From Patiria pectinifera (Eukaryota > Echinodermata > Asteroidea > Valvatida > Asterinidae), in contig CM057140.1 of the NCBI GenBank assembly GCA_029964075.1, positions 5,164,643-5,228,642 on the forward strand: a stretch of 64,000 nucleotides of DNA, in the 5' to 3' direction. The stretch's first letter is position 1. Each line of letters opens with the position of its first letter. The position numbers were made by a program, and so were the translations under genes. Shown here one piece after another: positions 1 to 11,805 of this stretch. The notes beneath the pieces were generated by a model. That model worked only from the letters and a program-made list of their open reading frames with translations, did not search any database and had not been told where the DNA came from.

Positions 1-675
1 CAACCAAAGTGTCCGAGGTGTCCTCAATTCGGTTTCTGTCATCAAATTATCGATGATGTTGCTTATGTGTGTCCTCGATTTACACCGTTAACAAACGCAC
101 ACAAAACATAATTAAACAGTAGTTTTATGGGGAAAATCCGTGACGAGAACAAACTCTATTTTGTCGTAAGAGCACGGTCGTAACCTCTTTGATATCTATA
201 TCAGTCAGAATTACTTCTCCAGGCTAAGCAATGAATCCGAGTCCAGTTTTGTGAACTTACATATTATGCTCACAGAGGTAATTACATCATATACATCATC
301 GTTTTGTCATTTTCTCCTGACAAAAGCTTGGTAGTGATTATAGTAAGGTGGTTTATTTATTGACGAAAGGGGCCCATTATAAAATCCAAAAAATAACAAC
401 TACTGTCTCAGAAACTCCATCAAAGAGTCAGTTCTAATTATGTCTCCGTCATTCCTGATTAGGCCATTACAAAAAATGGAATGATGTATTTATGATAGCG
501 CCCGGTGCGTGCACGCCCTGTCATGACAGTTTACAATTTAGAACGCGGCAATAGCGTATAATATACGACGTGTACGGGTGAATCTAGTTATTGCATCATG
601 CGGTCGTACCAAATAGGTATCACACTATATTCTGTCAGGAATTAGGCCTAATTATCGAGGAAGAAGTTATCTTGA
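1..675. other. 5' flank of GPCR-like sequence, no gene seen
   Basis: AT-rich sequence with no open frame, RNA gene or repeat that I recognise. It could contain upstream exons or a promoter of the GPCR-like sequence at 676, but nothing in it proves this. Confidence 0.4.
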
Positions 676-1675
676 ATGCGTCATGCGTTAACCGTGAGCG
701 ATGAGCCAGTCTATCCGGCCTTGTTGGCCGGCTTCATCTTGATGATTTTCATCGCAGTGGCAAAAAGCCTTGTCTACGTGTGGTTGATAGCCACAATCGG
801 TATGGAGCACATCCTTCATAATGTTACCAACTATTTCATTGCCAGTCTTTGTGTGTCCTTCATCGTCTTGGGAATTTTGATTTCATGGTGGACTGTGATC
901 GCAATGTCAAATTTAAAATACTCCTCGCTCAAACTTGCAATAGCCATAAGTTCTACCTACTTTGCACCTTTCGGCTCTTCTTGAATTCGGTGGTTATAGC
1001 GGCTGACCGGTACCTAAGGATATCCCGGCCCCGGCAGTATCTCCGGTTAGCGACGCCCAGGCATTGCATCGCGCTGATAGGTGCGTCCTGGTGCATTCTC
1101 TGTTCATCGGACTTGCCGTGTTCCTCACCGCCATGCTGAATTTTGACGACGACAGTGGAGAGTCCTACAGCAGTTTCCTGCAGGAGAAAGGTTTTCGAAT
1201 CCCATGGTTGTCCTGTTGGATCTGACAATCTTCCCCAGTATGATCGCGGTAACTTTCCTGATAGCTGTTCTCGTTCGCATCGCTAGGCAACAGCGGCGCA
1301 AGATACGAGATGAAATGTTGATGCTGAAGCAAGAAGGCAACGATGAGAACACGCCGCAGCCTCGACCGAAGCACTCGGCCAACAAAACCACCATGTACTT
1401 CATCGTAACTTCTCCGCATTCGTCGTGGCTTGGCCATACCGGCCAGTGTAGCCATAAACATTATAGTTCTCAGTGACCTTACTTCAGCCGTTCTCAACGC
1501 TGTCATTGCCTTCTGTTCCATTGCTGCCATGATTGAAACTGTTTGCGGCACCATGTTCCTGGCATATGCGCAGCCAGAGCACCGACAGGCAGCAAGGAAT
1601 ACCTTGAAGAGGTTAAACGACTCGTCTGTGATCGTTAAAGCGAGAAGTGATTCTAGACTGACAATCTCAGCTTAG
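676..1675 (+). pseudogene. Rhodopsin-class (class A) GPCR-like sequence, frame-disrupted
   Basis: Hydrophobic segments in the order of a seven-helix receptor are spread over shifting frames. Frame of 676 gives TM1 and a TM2-like stretch (NVTNYFIASLCVSF) and stops at 984. The frame of 849 continues with TM3 and a DRY box (VVIAADRYLRISRPRQY) and the start of TM4. A third frame from about 1094 gives the rest of TM4 and the second extracellular loop and stops near 1227. The frame of 1204 gives TM5 and a basic third cytoplasmic loop. A last frame from about 1406 gives TM6-TM7 and a short tail ending at 1675. NPxxY is replaced by a degenerate MFLAYAQPE stretch, and no clear TM3 disulphide cysteine is visible. 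There is no intron. Four frame changes in 1 kb make an inactive copy the likeliest reading, though assembly indels in a single-exon receptor cannot be excluded. The ligand cannot be inferred. Confidence 0.6.
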
Positions 1676-4160
1676 TATTTGGGGACTTTAAAGTTTACAA
1701 AGTGCCATGTTAAGGAAAGAGACATAAGAAAAACTCTCTTTTCGTTGCGACTTTGAACTGGGACACATTTTAAAGCACAGCTATGCTTGTATTATATATT
1801 CATCGATTCCCAATAAGACAATTTACACATTACTGTCGCGAGGTTGCAACCCCGACGATAAGGGTGATCAGGTTCACCCTCATGAAGAGTAAGGTGGAAA
1901 GCAAGTAAAATCGAACTTGAACACTCAGACGGTTGTTATGTTGATTCACTTGATCAAGTTTTAATTAAATTCACTTTCTCCAATTGTACAACATAATCCA
2001 AATGAAGATCCAAATAAGAAACAGGGAAAGACCCAAATGAAGTCCCTTGAATGAAGAAGAAGACCAAGGAGAAGACCCTGTTGATCATGAATAAAATGAA
2101 TTGATCTTAAACGTTTGTGAGTCTTGTCCCAAAGTCATTGGATTAAAGTAACGTTATTATAAACAACAGGTATTTTAATTATACAGCATAAACTATAAAT
2201 AAAATAGTTGTTTTGTAGACAGGTGTCATGATCACTCCAAAATAATACTAAATAGGATGACTAATTAATCCAGCATACAAAGAGAATCACAGTTAAATAG
2301 AGAAGGCCTGTAACTACAATGCACTTGAGATGTCAAACTTCAAAGCTTGTGACTCAACAGTCTCAGCAAAGTCTCAGCTATAAATTAGAATACATAAAAA
2401 TACAAATAGCATACACGGGAAACATATTCAAGGAAATATCTTCTATCATAAAAGTCCCGTGCACCCATATACAATGCGACATACACGAACAACATTTCAA
2501 AATAAAGCGAGTAATTCCACAGTCTGGCTGAGATTCAACGTTGTGATGTGCATACGCACACTACGTACACAATGTACACAATGCTGAACTCAATGTCGCC
2601 ATTATATAATGCATTGTGCAGTGAATATGTACGAAAACGGTCATTCAACTCTAGAAAAGTTTTGACACTTTCACACAAAACAAACACCCTAAAATCTATA
2701 AGAATCAATCTATTTGACAATAATCATATCAACCAACCTCTTGTATGTCCCTTGCATTATCTACTCAATACTTAATTAGAATCCAACTTACCCCCAAAAT
2801 GAAGGAAAACTTGAAGTAAAATTTTGAACGAAATCGTTAAAAATTTTAAATTTTTGACTTGTTTTCAAAGATTGTGTGTTTACTCATTAAAATAATAACT
2901 ACAAAATGCAAAAGTGTCCTCAAAACTTGTTTTTAAAGCATCGGTGATGAGTCATCTGTAACTGAAGAGGTGTTATTATGGTATCAATTAAAAGCTAATG
3001 AACTAACCTTTAAGATGAAACCACTTTGACATTCTACCATTTTCTTACATTAACATATGAGCCGATTGATTTTGGATTACCTTTTTTTATACATCCTGTA
3101 GAGTGCATTCATCATATCTTCAGGAACAAGTTTAAATATTTGAGTGTTGCGCCTTCTAAATGTCAATACAGCTTGAGTAATTTACTTCAATGTAAATGTT
3201 CCAGGAGTGTTCCAGGAGCTTTATTTTAGGACTAACACTTCTTGTTTTATTCTGTAACATTTCTTTAAAACAAAATGCAAAGCAGACAAAACATACTTGG
3301 AACCTTAACTTTTTAAGCAGAAAGTTTTACAGTTGTTTCTTCTTCTTTTTTTGAAAAATTATTTCATGGATTGCCTCACAGATTATCTTAAATACATGAA
3401 CCTTGTTCTTATCAGGAAAGTAAAATAATCTCCAAATTAAAGCAGATTGTGAAATAGTCGATTGATTTATGAGACCTTTCGTATAATATTAACTTGCTTG
3501 AATGCAGTAGAATTTAGGCGGAAATACTTAAGACCCTAAAATTTCTCGGTAAATAGCAGAGCTTATTGAAGGCACTTTTCTGTTAAACAATGACATCACG
3601 AATATCAGTTTCAAACCGCATTTATACTTACAGAGCATGTAGGCCAAAGTCTGTAGTGCTAATCTTACAACAAGTACAGTAAATAAACAGGGTCATGTTG
3701 AAAAACGAAACATGACAGGGTCATGTTGAAAAACGAAACATGACAGGGTCATGTTGAAAAAAGAAACATTGAATAATAACTGTAATTTCACCATAAACAA
3801 ATGCTGTTTAAAGCGATAATATATAGTGTGAATCTTTGAAGAGTTATCTTGTCCAATTATTTAAGTGAACCGGTGCTGTTTTCGTTATTCGTGAATGCTA
3901 GAATCCTCAGTTGACGTTGTGACAAGAAGGAACTTCTGCAGAAACAGTGTCGTGTGATCTAAAATAAACCAATAGGAGATAAGAAATAACGAAGAATGAA
4001 TAACAAAATGTCATAAAGACAGCAAGTCTCCGACCCAAATGGAAAATGAAGTGTAAGTGGTAAAGTATATTAATACATGAATGACACGATTCTACAATAT
4101 TTTGGACAACTTGATACACAATGTCAAAACTGTTGATGTTTATATTGTCCCAGATGCACA
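1676..4160. other. Intergenic region between GPCR-like sequence and SLC7 gene
   Basis: AT-rich sequence between convergent units: the GPCR-like sequence ends from the left and the SLC7 transporter ends from the right. The part next to 4160 should hold the transporter 3' UTR. Short open frames here have no recognisable domain. The only structured item is a small tandem repeat at 3688-3772. Confidence 0.5.
3688..3772. repeat. 28-bp tandem repeat, three units
   Basis: Three consecutive units start cagggtcatgttgaaaaa. The first two are identical and the third has a substitution and an extra base near its end. It looks like simple recent tandem duplication. Confidence 0.9.
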
Positions 4161-4346
4161 TTAACGGTATTTCTTACTCATGAAGGGTAGTTGTCTTTTC
4201 CCCCAGATGAACACGAGGTAGACCACGAGACCTACGGCCATTACTACAAAGGCGTACAGGTACTCCCAGGTAGGATCGGAAATTAATGGCGCCAAGGTCA
4301 TAAACACGCAGACGACAGTCGCGATGATAGGTATCAAGATATTAAC
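4161..4346 (-). CDS. SLC7-like terminal exon 10
   Basis: Encodes TM11-TM12, with [14 protein letters not shown] and a short basic tail ending FMSKKYR and TAA at 4163-4161. The acceptor is ctgcttcag. The cytoplasmic tail is shorter than in human b(0,+)AT. Confidence 0.92.
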   Translation of the reverse strand, partial: VNILIPIIATVVCVFMTLAPLISDPTWEYLYAFVVMAVGLVVYLVFIWGKRQLPFMSKKYR

Positions 4347-7300
4347 CTGAAGCAGGCAAGGAAAAACAGAACAAATTAATAATAAATTCTTAAGAAAAAT
4401 GTGAGGAATTAAGGCCTCCTTTCTCGCTTTAAACCCTTAGTTAATAGGAATATCTCCGAGGGATGTTACCGAGTACTTTACCGAATGATGACATGCACAC
4501 ACTAAGCTAAGGATCATTTCCAATGATTGAGTCCAGGAATTAATCTTTTTTTCCTCATAAGATTCTTATTGAATCAATGTTAGAAACTTGGACTTGCACT
4601 CAGGCGTCAGTGGATCTAGTGGATTATAAACTTTCCATTCCTGGAGACTTCAATCCACATTTTAATTTACCTGCCAATTTAGTCAACACATAGCAAACCG
4701 AAACAAAAAAACACAATTTCTGAAAATACGTCTAGAAATTAATGTGACAATTTAAACAATCAGCCCCCAAAGCAATAATATTCCGAGTAATCGTAGCTTG
4801 TGTACGGGACCCGAGTAAAACTCACTTTATCTAGACAAGGCAATCATTAATCATAGCTCAGTTTAGGTCATTACTTGCCCTGAATGGTCTTGGTTTATCC
4901 GGGTACTTCCGTCGTAAAATCAGAACGGCCATAAATGTAGCCCCGTCGAAGATGTAGCTGACGAAGCCAGAGATAATGAGAATCGATTTGAAGTCCCCAA
5001 GGAGGATGAAAACAATCGATAGAGTGGCCTAAAAGACAATAAATTTGTGGATGAAGTATGATTGAAGGTATACGTGGGAAAACGTGTTATTGAAACATAA
5101 CACAAGCCAAAATATTAAAACCCGAGCCAGCTAAAATCGTGATCTTTTGGGGACAAATCCTGCAACAAGCAAATTACACTTCGAGGGGTAATTCAAATTT
5201 ATTTTGAACAAGATAGGTTCAAAAAATCGTCAAAAAAAGCTACACAAAATGAAACATGACATGTGCGTTTTTTTGAGCTACAAAAACACAGGGTGATCGG
5301 CAATACTGATTTAGTTCAGAGATGATTAAAGTTCATCATGAAGTGAAAAAAAAAACTTACAATATTAAAATTTTAATTTAAAGTGTATTGTATTGCTATC
5401 ACCTAACTTCCGGGTTTGATGAAGTCACAATAATTGAAGTCTATGGTCATCATTGTTCGGACATTATTGTTATTTTGTGCTACGAACATAGTGGCCAAAC
5501 ACAAATTGAAATGATGGGTAGGAATTTTAATTATCCGTTAAGACGCACTGATGAAGTCACAAACATCTTAACGTTTTGGTCCAGGATTCAAGTTCATACC
5601 AGGTTTGGTTATTATCCCGTGATCAGTTTAAATGAAACTTGAGTTTGTTTTTGATTTGAGGCTCACGTTTGTTTGCTTCTCATGCTTTAATTCACTTTTT
5701 GTATAAATGTACAAGTTATGCTCTCCTGAGGGCGCTGTGGCGTGACTACGTTACACGACAATAAGCCCATCTCTTGTTTCTCATTACTTTAAAAACCTAA
5801 CAATATCTAATTTCTAATGCGCCTTTGACCCCCTGGTTACCCCGGAAAGAAAAGGTCTGACGATTTTGTCGTCGGCAATCAAAGATGCGTTATAGTGATT
5901 ACAAGAAAACCCAAGAGAAGATGCCCCCCCCCGAAAAAAATAACATGGAAAAGAAGAACGAAAAACCCTAGCAATCTGAAAACTTTGAACGGGTTGCGCC
6001 CGATCACCAACAAAATCCCAGCAATGAAATCAGTGACCAGGTGCCGTGCGTGGTACCCCATCACCCAATCAACATATACTGACCTGCAAGACTATCGCCG
6101 GAAGTGGCGTATACCGCTTCACATTGATCATTGACAAAACCTTCAACATATGACCTTCTCTTCCGGCTGCAAAGGCTGTCCTATTCAATGTAAAAAATTG
6201 CTCTAATTAATAGATATGTTGGGCGATTGGTGGTGGCTGCGCTATCACCTGATCTCGAAGAGCGTTTTCGATTACCCGTTCTCCCACCCCCACCCCGCTT
6301 TCTCGTAATTTGCACTTGCGGAATACGGCAGGCCACTCGATCGACGACGTACGAATGATGTACGCGGTCATAATAAATACAAAACGTTACATATCGAAAG
6401 CCCCTTTTTAAAGTTGAATTGGGTTTAAAAGGTGACATTGAAGTTGACACTATGTGTGAAATTGCCGCCATTCTTCAGTAGAGTGATACAAAATTTCAGC
6501 CATATTTTGGTGAGGGGGGCGGATTCCGCCTGGCCCCTTTAGGGTTAAGCTTGGCCTCTTGGGATACTTATCCAAGTAACCGGCTCAACGGGTCGGTTAA
6601 TTGGGCCAGGCTCGAGTAAGTGCGAGGCGTCATGTGAGAGTTGAACGCAGTGGCGCTTGCACGAGTAAGCGCAGGGGAAGTAATCCAACACGGTAACAGA
6701 AATGCACTTGCAATGTAAGAAATCCCAACCTTGACTTGCCCTTTTGATAACTGTCCTTCAGAGCGCGCGAAAGAAAGGCGAGCGACTGTGGCGGAGCCAT
6801 CGGCCGATGGCGCCACGATTACCGATTCACGATCACGCCAAACAGATGTATGTATACGAATCCTCATATAGGAAAAACAGTTCCAAAAAATAGAGTTAAC
6901 AACGCATTCCATACCAACTTTGCATCGGCCAATGCCCTATGTCACCATTGGAATACCTTGGGGCGGCAAGGATGCTACCGAGTAGATGACCAAACGTAGA
7001 GATGCACACACCCAAGGGAATAACCCAAGCCATAGAGCCAAGGGTTCGCTCGGCAAATGTCTGCGATCAGAAAAACAAGAAAGCGCTATTATTATCACCC
7101 AAAAAATGAAATTGGACGCGCCATTCGCATTATAGAATGGAAGCGAACTCTGAATACCACCTGTATGCAGAAAGCTTTTCCCCCGAATGTTTCTTAAACA
7201 TTCTTACTAAATCTACACTCAGAAAATGACAATTTTGGTAAACTTTATGATTAATGACCTTTCTTAAAAAAAGGCAAAGCTACGTGATGTATTCGAATGG

Positions 7301-10300
7301 GAAGTTTTTGAGACGTTTGCTGGAAGCAACACAACAGTCCTTTTCAACTGTTTGCGTCGTGTTTAATCTAATTTGCACCTGTGTAAAATGACGAAAATAA
7401 TAGAAAAGGACAAGTATGCCTTTTGAGACCAAACGTCTCAAAAGTCTCCCATTGGAATGATGAACTTACCACTGCAACAGCGCTTGAAGCCAGTAGCTCA
7501 GTCGGGGAGAGTGTAGTGAAATATGCGATGTTAGTCAGTAGGTAAATCGTTGTCACAACAGGTATAGCGATACCGATAGCCAGTAAAATATTCCTGAAAT
7601 TGTCAAATCGGAACAAACACACCCTTTAAAGGGAAACTATTGAGACGCTTGATGGCGGCATATACAACTTGCTGCGATTTTTCTTTTTCAATACCACATA
7701 TTCGCTACTATATAGAATTATGCCGGAAGGCAGCATACACTATATACTACACTTTACCCTTATACTTATACTCTCTACCATCTCGGTCGAGTCACTGCTG
7801 TAGTGTAGTGGATACTACTACATTTGATCACAAAGCTGATGGTGTGAGTTCTATTTCCATGGGATTGTTTGTTCTTCTTTACTTCTTTTTTTTTTCCTCT
7901 AAAAAAGGTTTGTTACTCATTTGGAACATCTTTCGTTTACCAAATTGTGGTTTGGATGATTCTTTGTCAAGGGAAAATAAAGTCCGAGAACCTGACTTGC
8001 AACTCAAACTGCTTCAGTATACGCCCACAGCGAATTAGTGGTATGGGAAAAAATGTCAACCGGCCTGTTTTCTACATCTAATATTACATGTCTATGGTTT
8101 TCTACTGTTTACGCCATGTTGAACATGCGCAATATAATTGAATTTATTTCATTTAATGTAACGCTTTGGTCTTCTGTCCAAACACGAAGTTGAGAAAAGA
8201 CATAAGGCCTATTTATTGATTGATGGGTCATTCAATTGATTATATGTCATAGCCCCGCCCTTTACATGGTAAGAAACAAACTGGCTTTGAACTTGTTGAG
8301 GTATCTTTACGTGATCCTGAGAGCTTCAACGATTTTGCCCTATTAGCAAACATTATTTTGTGACGAAGATGGCGGCAATTTCATGCCAAATAATTGCAAA
8401 ATGGCAACAACAACTGTACTATGCATGATTGATGCTGCTGCTATTGCTATAGCCTGCTGACCATTTGCTGCTGCTGTGTTGCTTAATATTTATAACGCAG
8501 CACTTAATACTCGTGCTTATGTTCAAACTAAATGGGCCTTGATGAAGAGAAGATTTTAATAAGGGAAAACATTACACCCCTACTATGGCAATGGTCCCAA
8601 CATTAGTTTAGTTTGTCCCAAGTCATGTTGGGACAGGCTCACTCATTGTTGGGACTGTCCCAACATCAGTTGGACCACTGTCAAAGGTTGTAACAGAAAT
8701 ATTTTGTATGACCAACCTGTTTGGATTTCTCAGCTCCTCGGTGATATTGTTCAGTATTTCCCTTCGAGTAATGACAGAAAAGGGGAAACTTTCAAATTGT
8801 TTTCACACCCTATTTTCACTGTTACAAAACTATATCTCACTTCTGTAAGCATTTTAGTTTAATGTAATGTACGCGAGTGCTGTTTGTAGTACAACTTCGA
8901 TTGAAGATAAGAATTGAAATGAAATGTAACACAACACTGTCTTTGCTCACATAAATTACTTACCGATATAACCCAAGCATTTGACAAATACTCACCACCC
9001 GCCATACGCCCAGAAGCCATAGTAGAATGCTAGCCCATAGCCTAGGAACTGCGTACTGGAACCTTCAAATGACACCGATGGGTCTAAATACTCCGTGTGA
9101 CCTGAAAACAAGGTATGTGCTGTTCCGATATATAGAAATCCCCGGCTTCGTAATTCATAAGCTAGCTGAGTTCGGCTGATTCACGATGCAGTGTGCCACA
9201 AAGAGTTTAATTGCCATGGAGAGTCAATTTTTTAAGTTTTACGGTCGACAAAACATGACCCATTGGAATGGGTGTTAGTAGACAACTTGAGGTAATTTGT
9301 TTCGGATTGGGGCATAGCGTTCTGCCACCTTACAAACCAAAACATAATTATTTATAAAAAGAAAAGAAAAGGGCAAACAGATACTCGAATTATACGCTTA
9401 GAAAAAAAAACTAATTCAAATAGCCCGCGCTGCCAACTTGTCGACAATCTCCAACAATTGTATAATAACTCTCCGTGGCAAACACTAGGTGGCGCACTGC
9501 ATTGTAAAACGCCCGAATTGAACTAAGTTAACTTATCAAAACACGGCTAAGTTGATTTGCTTCATTTCCAAAACTCGCTGTGTGTTCAGTTCTGTTCTAA
9601 GCAACATAATCACTAGTAATTTGAGCTAGCATCCATGAACAAACACATATAATCGACTGATTGATTCCCCAGAAAGTAATTTGTTTCTATGTGAAAGACA
9701 TACTTTTCGCTGTACTTCGTTAACGGGTGCATACCTATGTTCTCCAATACCTATGTTCCCCAACCCTAACCCTAACCCTAACCCTATACCCGGCCTAAAG
9801 ATTTTGGGGAATTGAACATCGGTATGATTTGCGGCACATAGGCATTGGCGAACATCGGGTAGACCCCATCGTGTAACTGGTTTCAAGTTAGGCCCTTTTT
9901 AAGTATAAGTACAAATACACGTAGTACATTTTGACTGCAGGCTACTACAGGCCCTAAGGTAAATACAGCCATGCAGTTTGTTGGGAAAATGAAGAAACAC
10001 AACTTTAATCTGAATGTTAAGTTACCTTGGAATACTTTGACGAGACCAGCGATGATGATAACCATGAGGGCAATGACTTTTGCTCCTGCGAAGACCACAG
10101 ATAATCCACTGGCTAGTCGAACACCCACACAGTTGATGAATGCAATCAACACTACGGCGTTCAGAAAATGTGGAATTTGACCTCAGAATATTGTAGAAAT
10201 GCACTGTACTCTAAAATGCTTGCTAAAACTAACTTGGTGTCTTTGAAGACATGCCTTGCCAGACTGACAATAAAACTTCCTTGAGACGATGTTTTAAAGT

Positions 10301-11805
10301 TGAAAAGTCAAATTCCCTCTAGCCCCTCTGTTAAGAATTCTTCAGATTCCAATCAGAACATGTACATTTAATGTTACTGTCATTCACAGTTTGTTAACTG
10401 TCTAAAAAAATCCTTCATTTCACCAACGTGAACTGGCTGACCATGACCACGCATTGAACCTTCCGTCTGCCATTTTGTGTTACCCATTACGCACGCGCAG
10501 TACACGATTTTGTTTAAGGAGTTGCTAGTATTGGTTTCTTCTTCACGTTAAGGCACCAAAAATAATAATGGGAATTTTATTCTCTGAACAGTTTTTTTAG
10601 CTTTAGACAGTCCAAATCCTATGACTGGCCAACATTCATATGAACTGATTGTGTTGGAAGAATGTGATTATTAGGGAAAACTCAATGGCAGCATGACAGA
10701 TATGAAATTCCGGGGTAACGCTTTGGGGATCCAAGATGGCAGATTAGTTGCTTCAAGGTGCTTATAGGGCACTTAGCTTGTACCAGGCAGTCCAGTTAGT
10801 ATAGAGGTCATGGATTAATGACTCCACCTCATTATCCAATCGGTCTAAGACCATCTTGCTCAATCAAATTCCCAAACATAGCCATCATAACGATACTTAC
10901 TGACTGTGAGAATAGCAAAGAGTTGGACCGCTTCTCTAGGAGGAACACAATCACCAGCGATGACGTAATCAGATATATAGGTTCCCAAGGTGATAGCTGT
11001 CATGGCAACACTACCTGGCTTCATAATAACTACCAGAGACCATGCAACCATGAAGCCAGGTAGGTTACCATAGGCATGCAGCACGTATTGGTATTGACCT
11101 CCAGCTAGTGGCACCACTGCACCTAGTTCAGCAAAACACATCCCACCTAAATACAATAAATACAATGATGAAAACTAAAAATGTACATATGTACAACTCA
11201 TGTTGGAATTTTAGTAAGCAAATTAGAGACAATAAGCTCCAATTCGCAGGGGTGACTCAATGCGTTTTAAACAACAAAACATATGTTTTCAAGGAAGGAG
11301 ATCCCTCTACTGGACAAAGACGATTTCTCCGTGCCCCGGCACCAGTCTAGCAAACCAACGTGTATTTTATTGGTGTCATTATTGGTGCGAACCATGGTGC
11401 AAACGGACGTTAATAATTGATGTTAAATTTGAAGTAGAAGCACGAAGCTGCTTCTATAAACTAGAGTTTCTACCAGTTGTATAAAGCTCCTTATTAGCTC
11501 AAAATATGGCCGATTCTCAAGAAACATCGAAGTTGAATGCTACCTAAAGAAGATATCACAGCGCAGAGGAACCATATCACCAGACTCATGCCCACACTGT
11601 TGGCTGAAAGGAGAACACCTTTCGGTGAGATGAAGATCCCAGATCCAATCATCATTCCTACGATTAGAAACACCGCTCGGACTAATCCAACCTCCCTCTG
11701 CAGCTGGACAGTGCTTTCCATGCTTTCAATTTCAACAGAGGAATTCAATGAGTCTGAACTTCCTCCACTTCCGGCCGCTCCTGGACCTTTCCTCCCATTC
11801 CTGGC
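4161..11805 (-). CDS. SLC7-family amino-acid transporter light chain, b(0,+)AT/xCT-like, ten exons
   Basis: Spliced minus-strand gene. Coding exons, in order, are 11805-11544, 11146-10901, 10151-10026, 9101-8996, 8761-8717, 7593-7470, 7060-6957, 6180-6084, 5028-4879 and 4346-4161. All phases match and give about 481 codons with no internal stop; human SLC7A9 has 487 residues. Family signatures include [11 protein letters not shown] in TM1, CFAELG in TM3, [10 protein letters not shown] in loop 6-7, AGREGHM in loop 8-9 and [14 protein letters not shown] near the end. The last matches b(0,+)AT closely, while the middle reads more like xCT/LAT. A cysteine in the TM3-TM4 loop (AGDCVPP) lines up with the cysteine that bonds light chains to the heavy chains rBAT or 4F2hc. 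The predicted role is an obligate amino-acid exchanger in the plasma membrane; substrate is uncertain. The 5' end is open: an in-frame ATG lies at codon 29 of the first exon, but that exon also follows a good acceptor, so an upstream exon may hold the start. Confidence 0.9.
4879..5028 (-). CDS. SLC7-like exon 9, followed by a GC donor
   Basis: Encodes TM9-TM10 and the [10 protein letters not shown] motif. The acceptor is gtcttttag. The exon ends CAGG followed by GCAAGTAATG, so the intron begins GC rather than GT. Only this site keeps phase 0 into the last exon. Confidence 0.88.
6084..6180 (-). CDS. SLC7-like exon 8
   Basis: Encodes the TM8-TM9 loop [14 protein letters not shown] and the start of TM9 (TPLPAIVLQ). 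[12 protein letters not shown] is identical to the human b(0,+)AT segment. The acceptor is cattgaatag and the donor GTCAGT, phase 0. Confidence 0.92.
6510..6548. repeat. Solo end of a TTAA-flanked MITE
   Basis: Lies in the intron between SLC7 exons 7 and 8. The end reads GGCCCCTTTAGGG followed by TTAA, and the sequence just inside has GGCGGATTCCGCC. These match the right terminus of the intact MITE at 52141-52592. The other end is missing. Confidence 0.6.
6957..7060 (-). CDS. SLC7-like exon 7
   Basis: Encodes TM8 ([18 protein letters not shown], then CISTFG). The acceptor is gatcgcag and the donor GTATTC, phase 2. The usual small-residue NGxxF stretch of the family is replaced by [10 protein letters not shown], a departure from human paralogues. 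Confidence 0.88.
7470..7593 (-). CDS. SLC7-like exon 6
   Basis: Encodes TM7 and the following loop ([21 protein letters not shown]). The acceptor is caatttcag and the donor GTAAGT, phase 0. Confidence 0.93.
8647..8665. repeat. Short perfect palindrome in SLC7 intron
   Basis: TGTTGGGAC, one base, then GTCCCAACA, with further partial copies of GTCCCAACAT and ATGTTGGGAC at 8594-8672. It lies next to the 45-bp exon 5. It may be the remnant of a small inverted-repeat element. Confidence 0.5.
8717..8761 (-). CDS. SLC7-like 45-bp micro-exon 5
   Basis: Only 45 bases, encoding [14 protein letters not shown], the highly conserved loop between TM6 and TM7. The acceptor is ctcgaag and the donor GTTGGT. 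It enters in phase 2 (completing a Trp codon) and leaves in phase 2. Confidence 0.88.
8996..9101 (-). CDS. SLC7-like exon 4
   Basis: Short exon encoding loop 5-6 and TM6 ([23 protein letters not shown]). It follows tgttttcag and ends at a GTGAGT donor in phase 2. It has no open-frame signal of its own and was found by family alignment. Confidence 0.9.
9762..9786. repeat. Interstitial telomere-type repeat (AACCCT)4
   Basis: About four units of the metazoan telomere repeat (complement of TTAGGG) in the intron between SLC7 exons 3 and 4. Too short to be a chromosome end. Confidence 0.9.
10026..10151 (-). CDS. SLC7-like exon 3
   Basis: Encodes the end of TM4/TM5 ([20 protein letters not shown]). 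The acceptor after gccgtag was chosen because it keeps the exact residue count of human SLC7A9 across the junction. The donor is GTAACT, phase 1. Confidence 0.85.
10901..11146 (-). CDS. SLC7-like exon 2
   Basis: Encodes TM3-TM5 start, with CFAELG, the conserved AGDCVPP cysteine for the heavy-chain disulphide, and a perfect GTAAGTAT donor. The acceptor is ttgtatttag. It ends in phase 1. Confidence 0.92.
11544..11805 (-). CDS. SLC7-like exon 1 (first recognised)
   Basis: Encodes a Gly/Ser-rich N-terminus and TM1-TM2, including [11 protein letters not shown]. It follows a pyrimidine-rich tract ending in ctgcag and ends at a GTAGCA donor in phase 1, which rebuilds [12 protein letters not shown] with the next exon. 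A possible initiator ATG lies in frame at codon 29. Confidence 0.85.

Noticed and set aside
10818..11350. Plus-strand frames opposite the SLC7 exons
   Set aside because: Shadows of the minus-strand exons, which have splice sites and family similarity.
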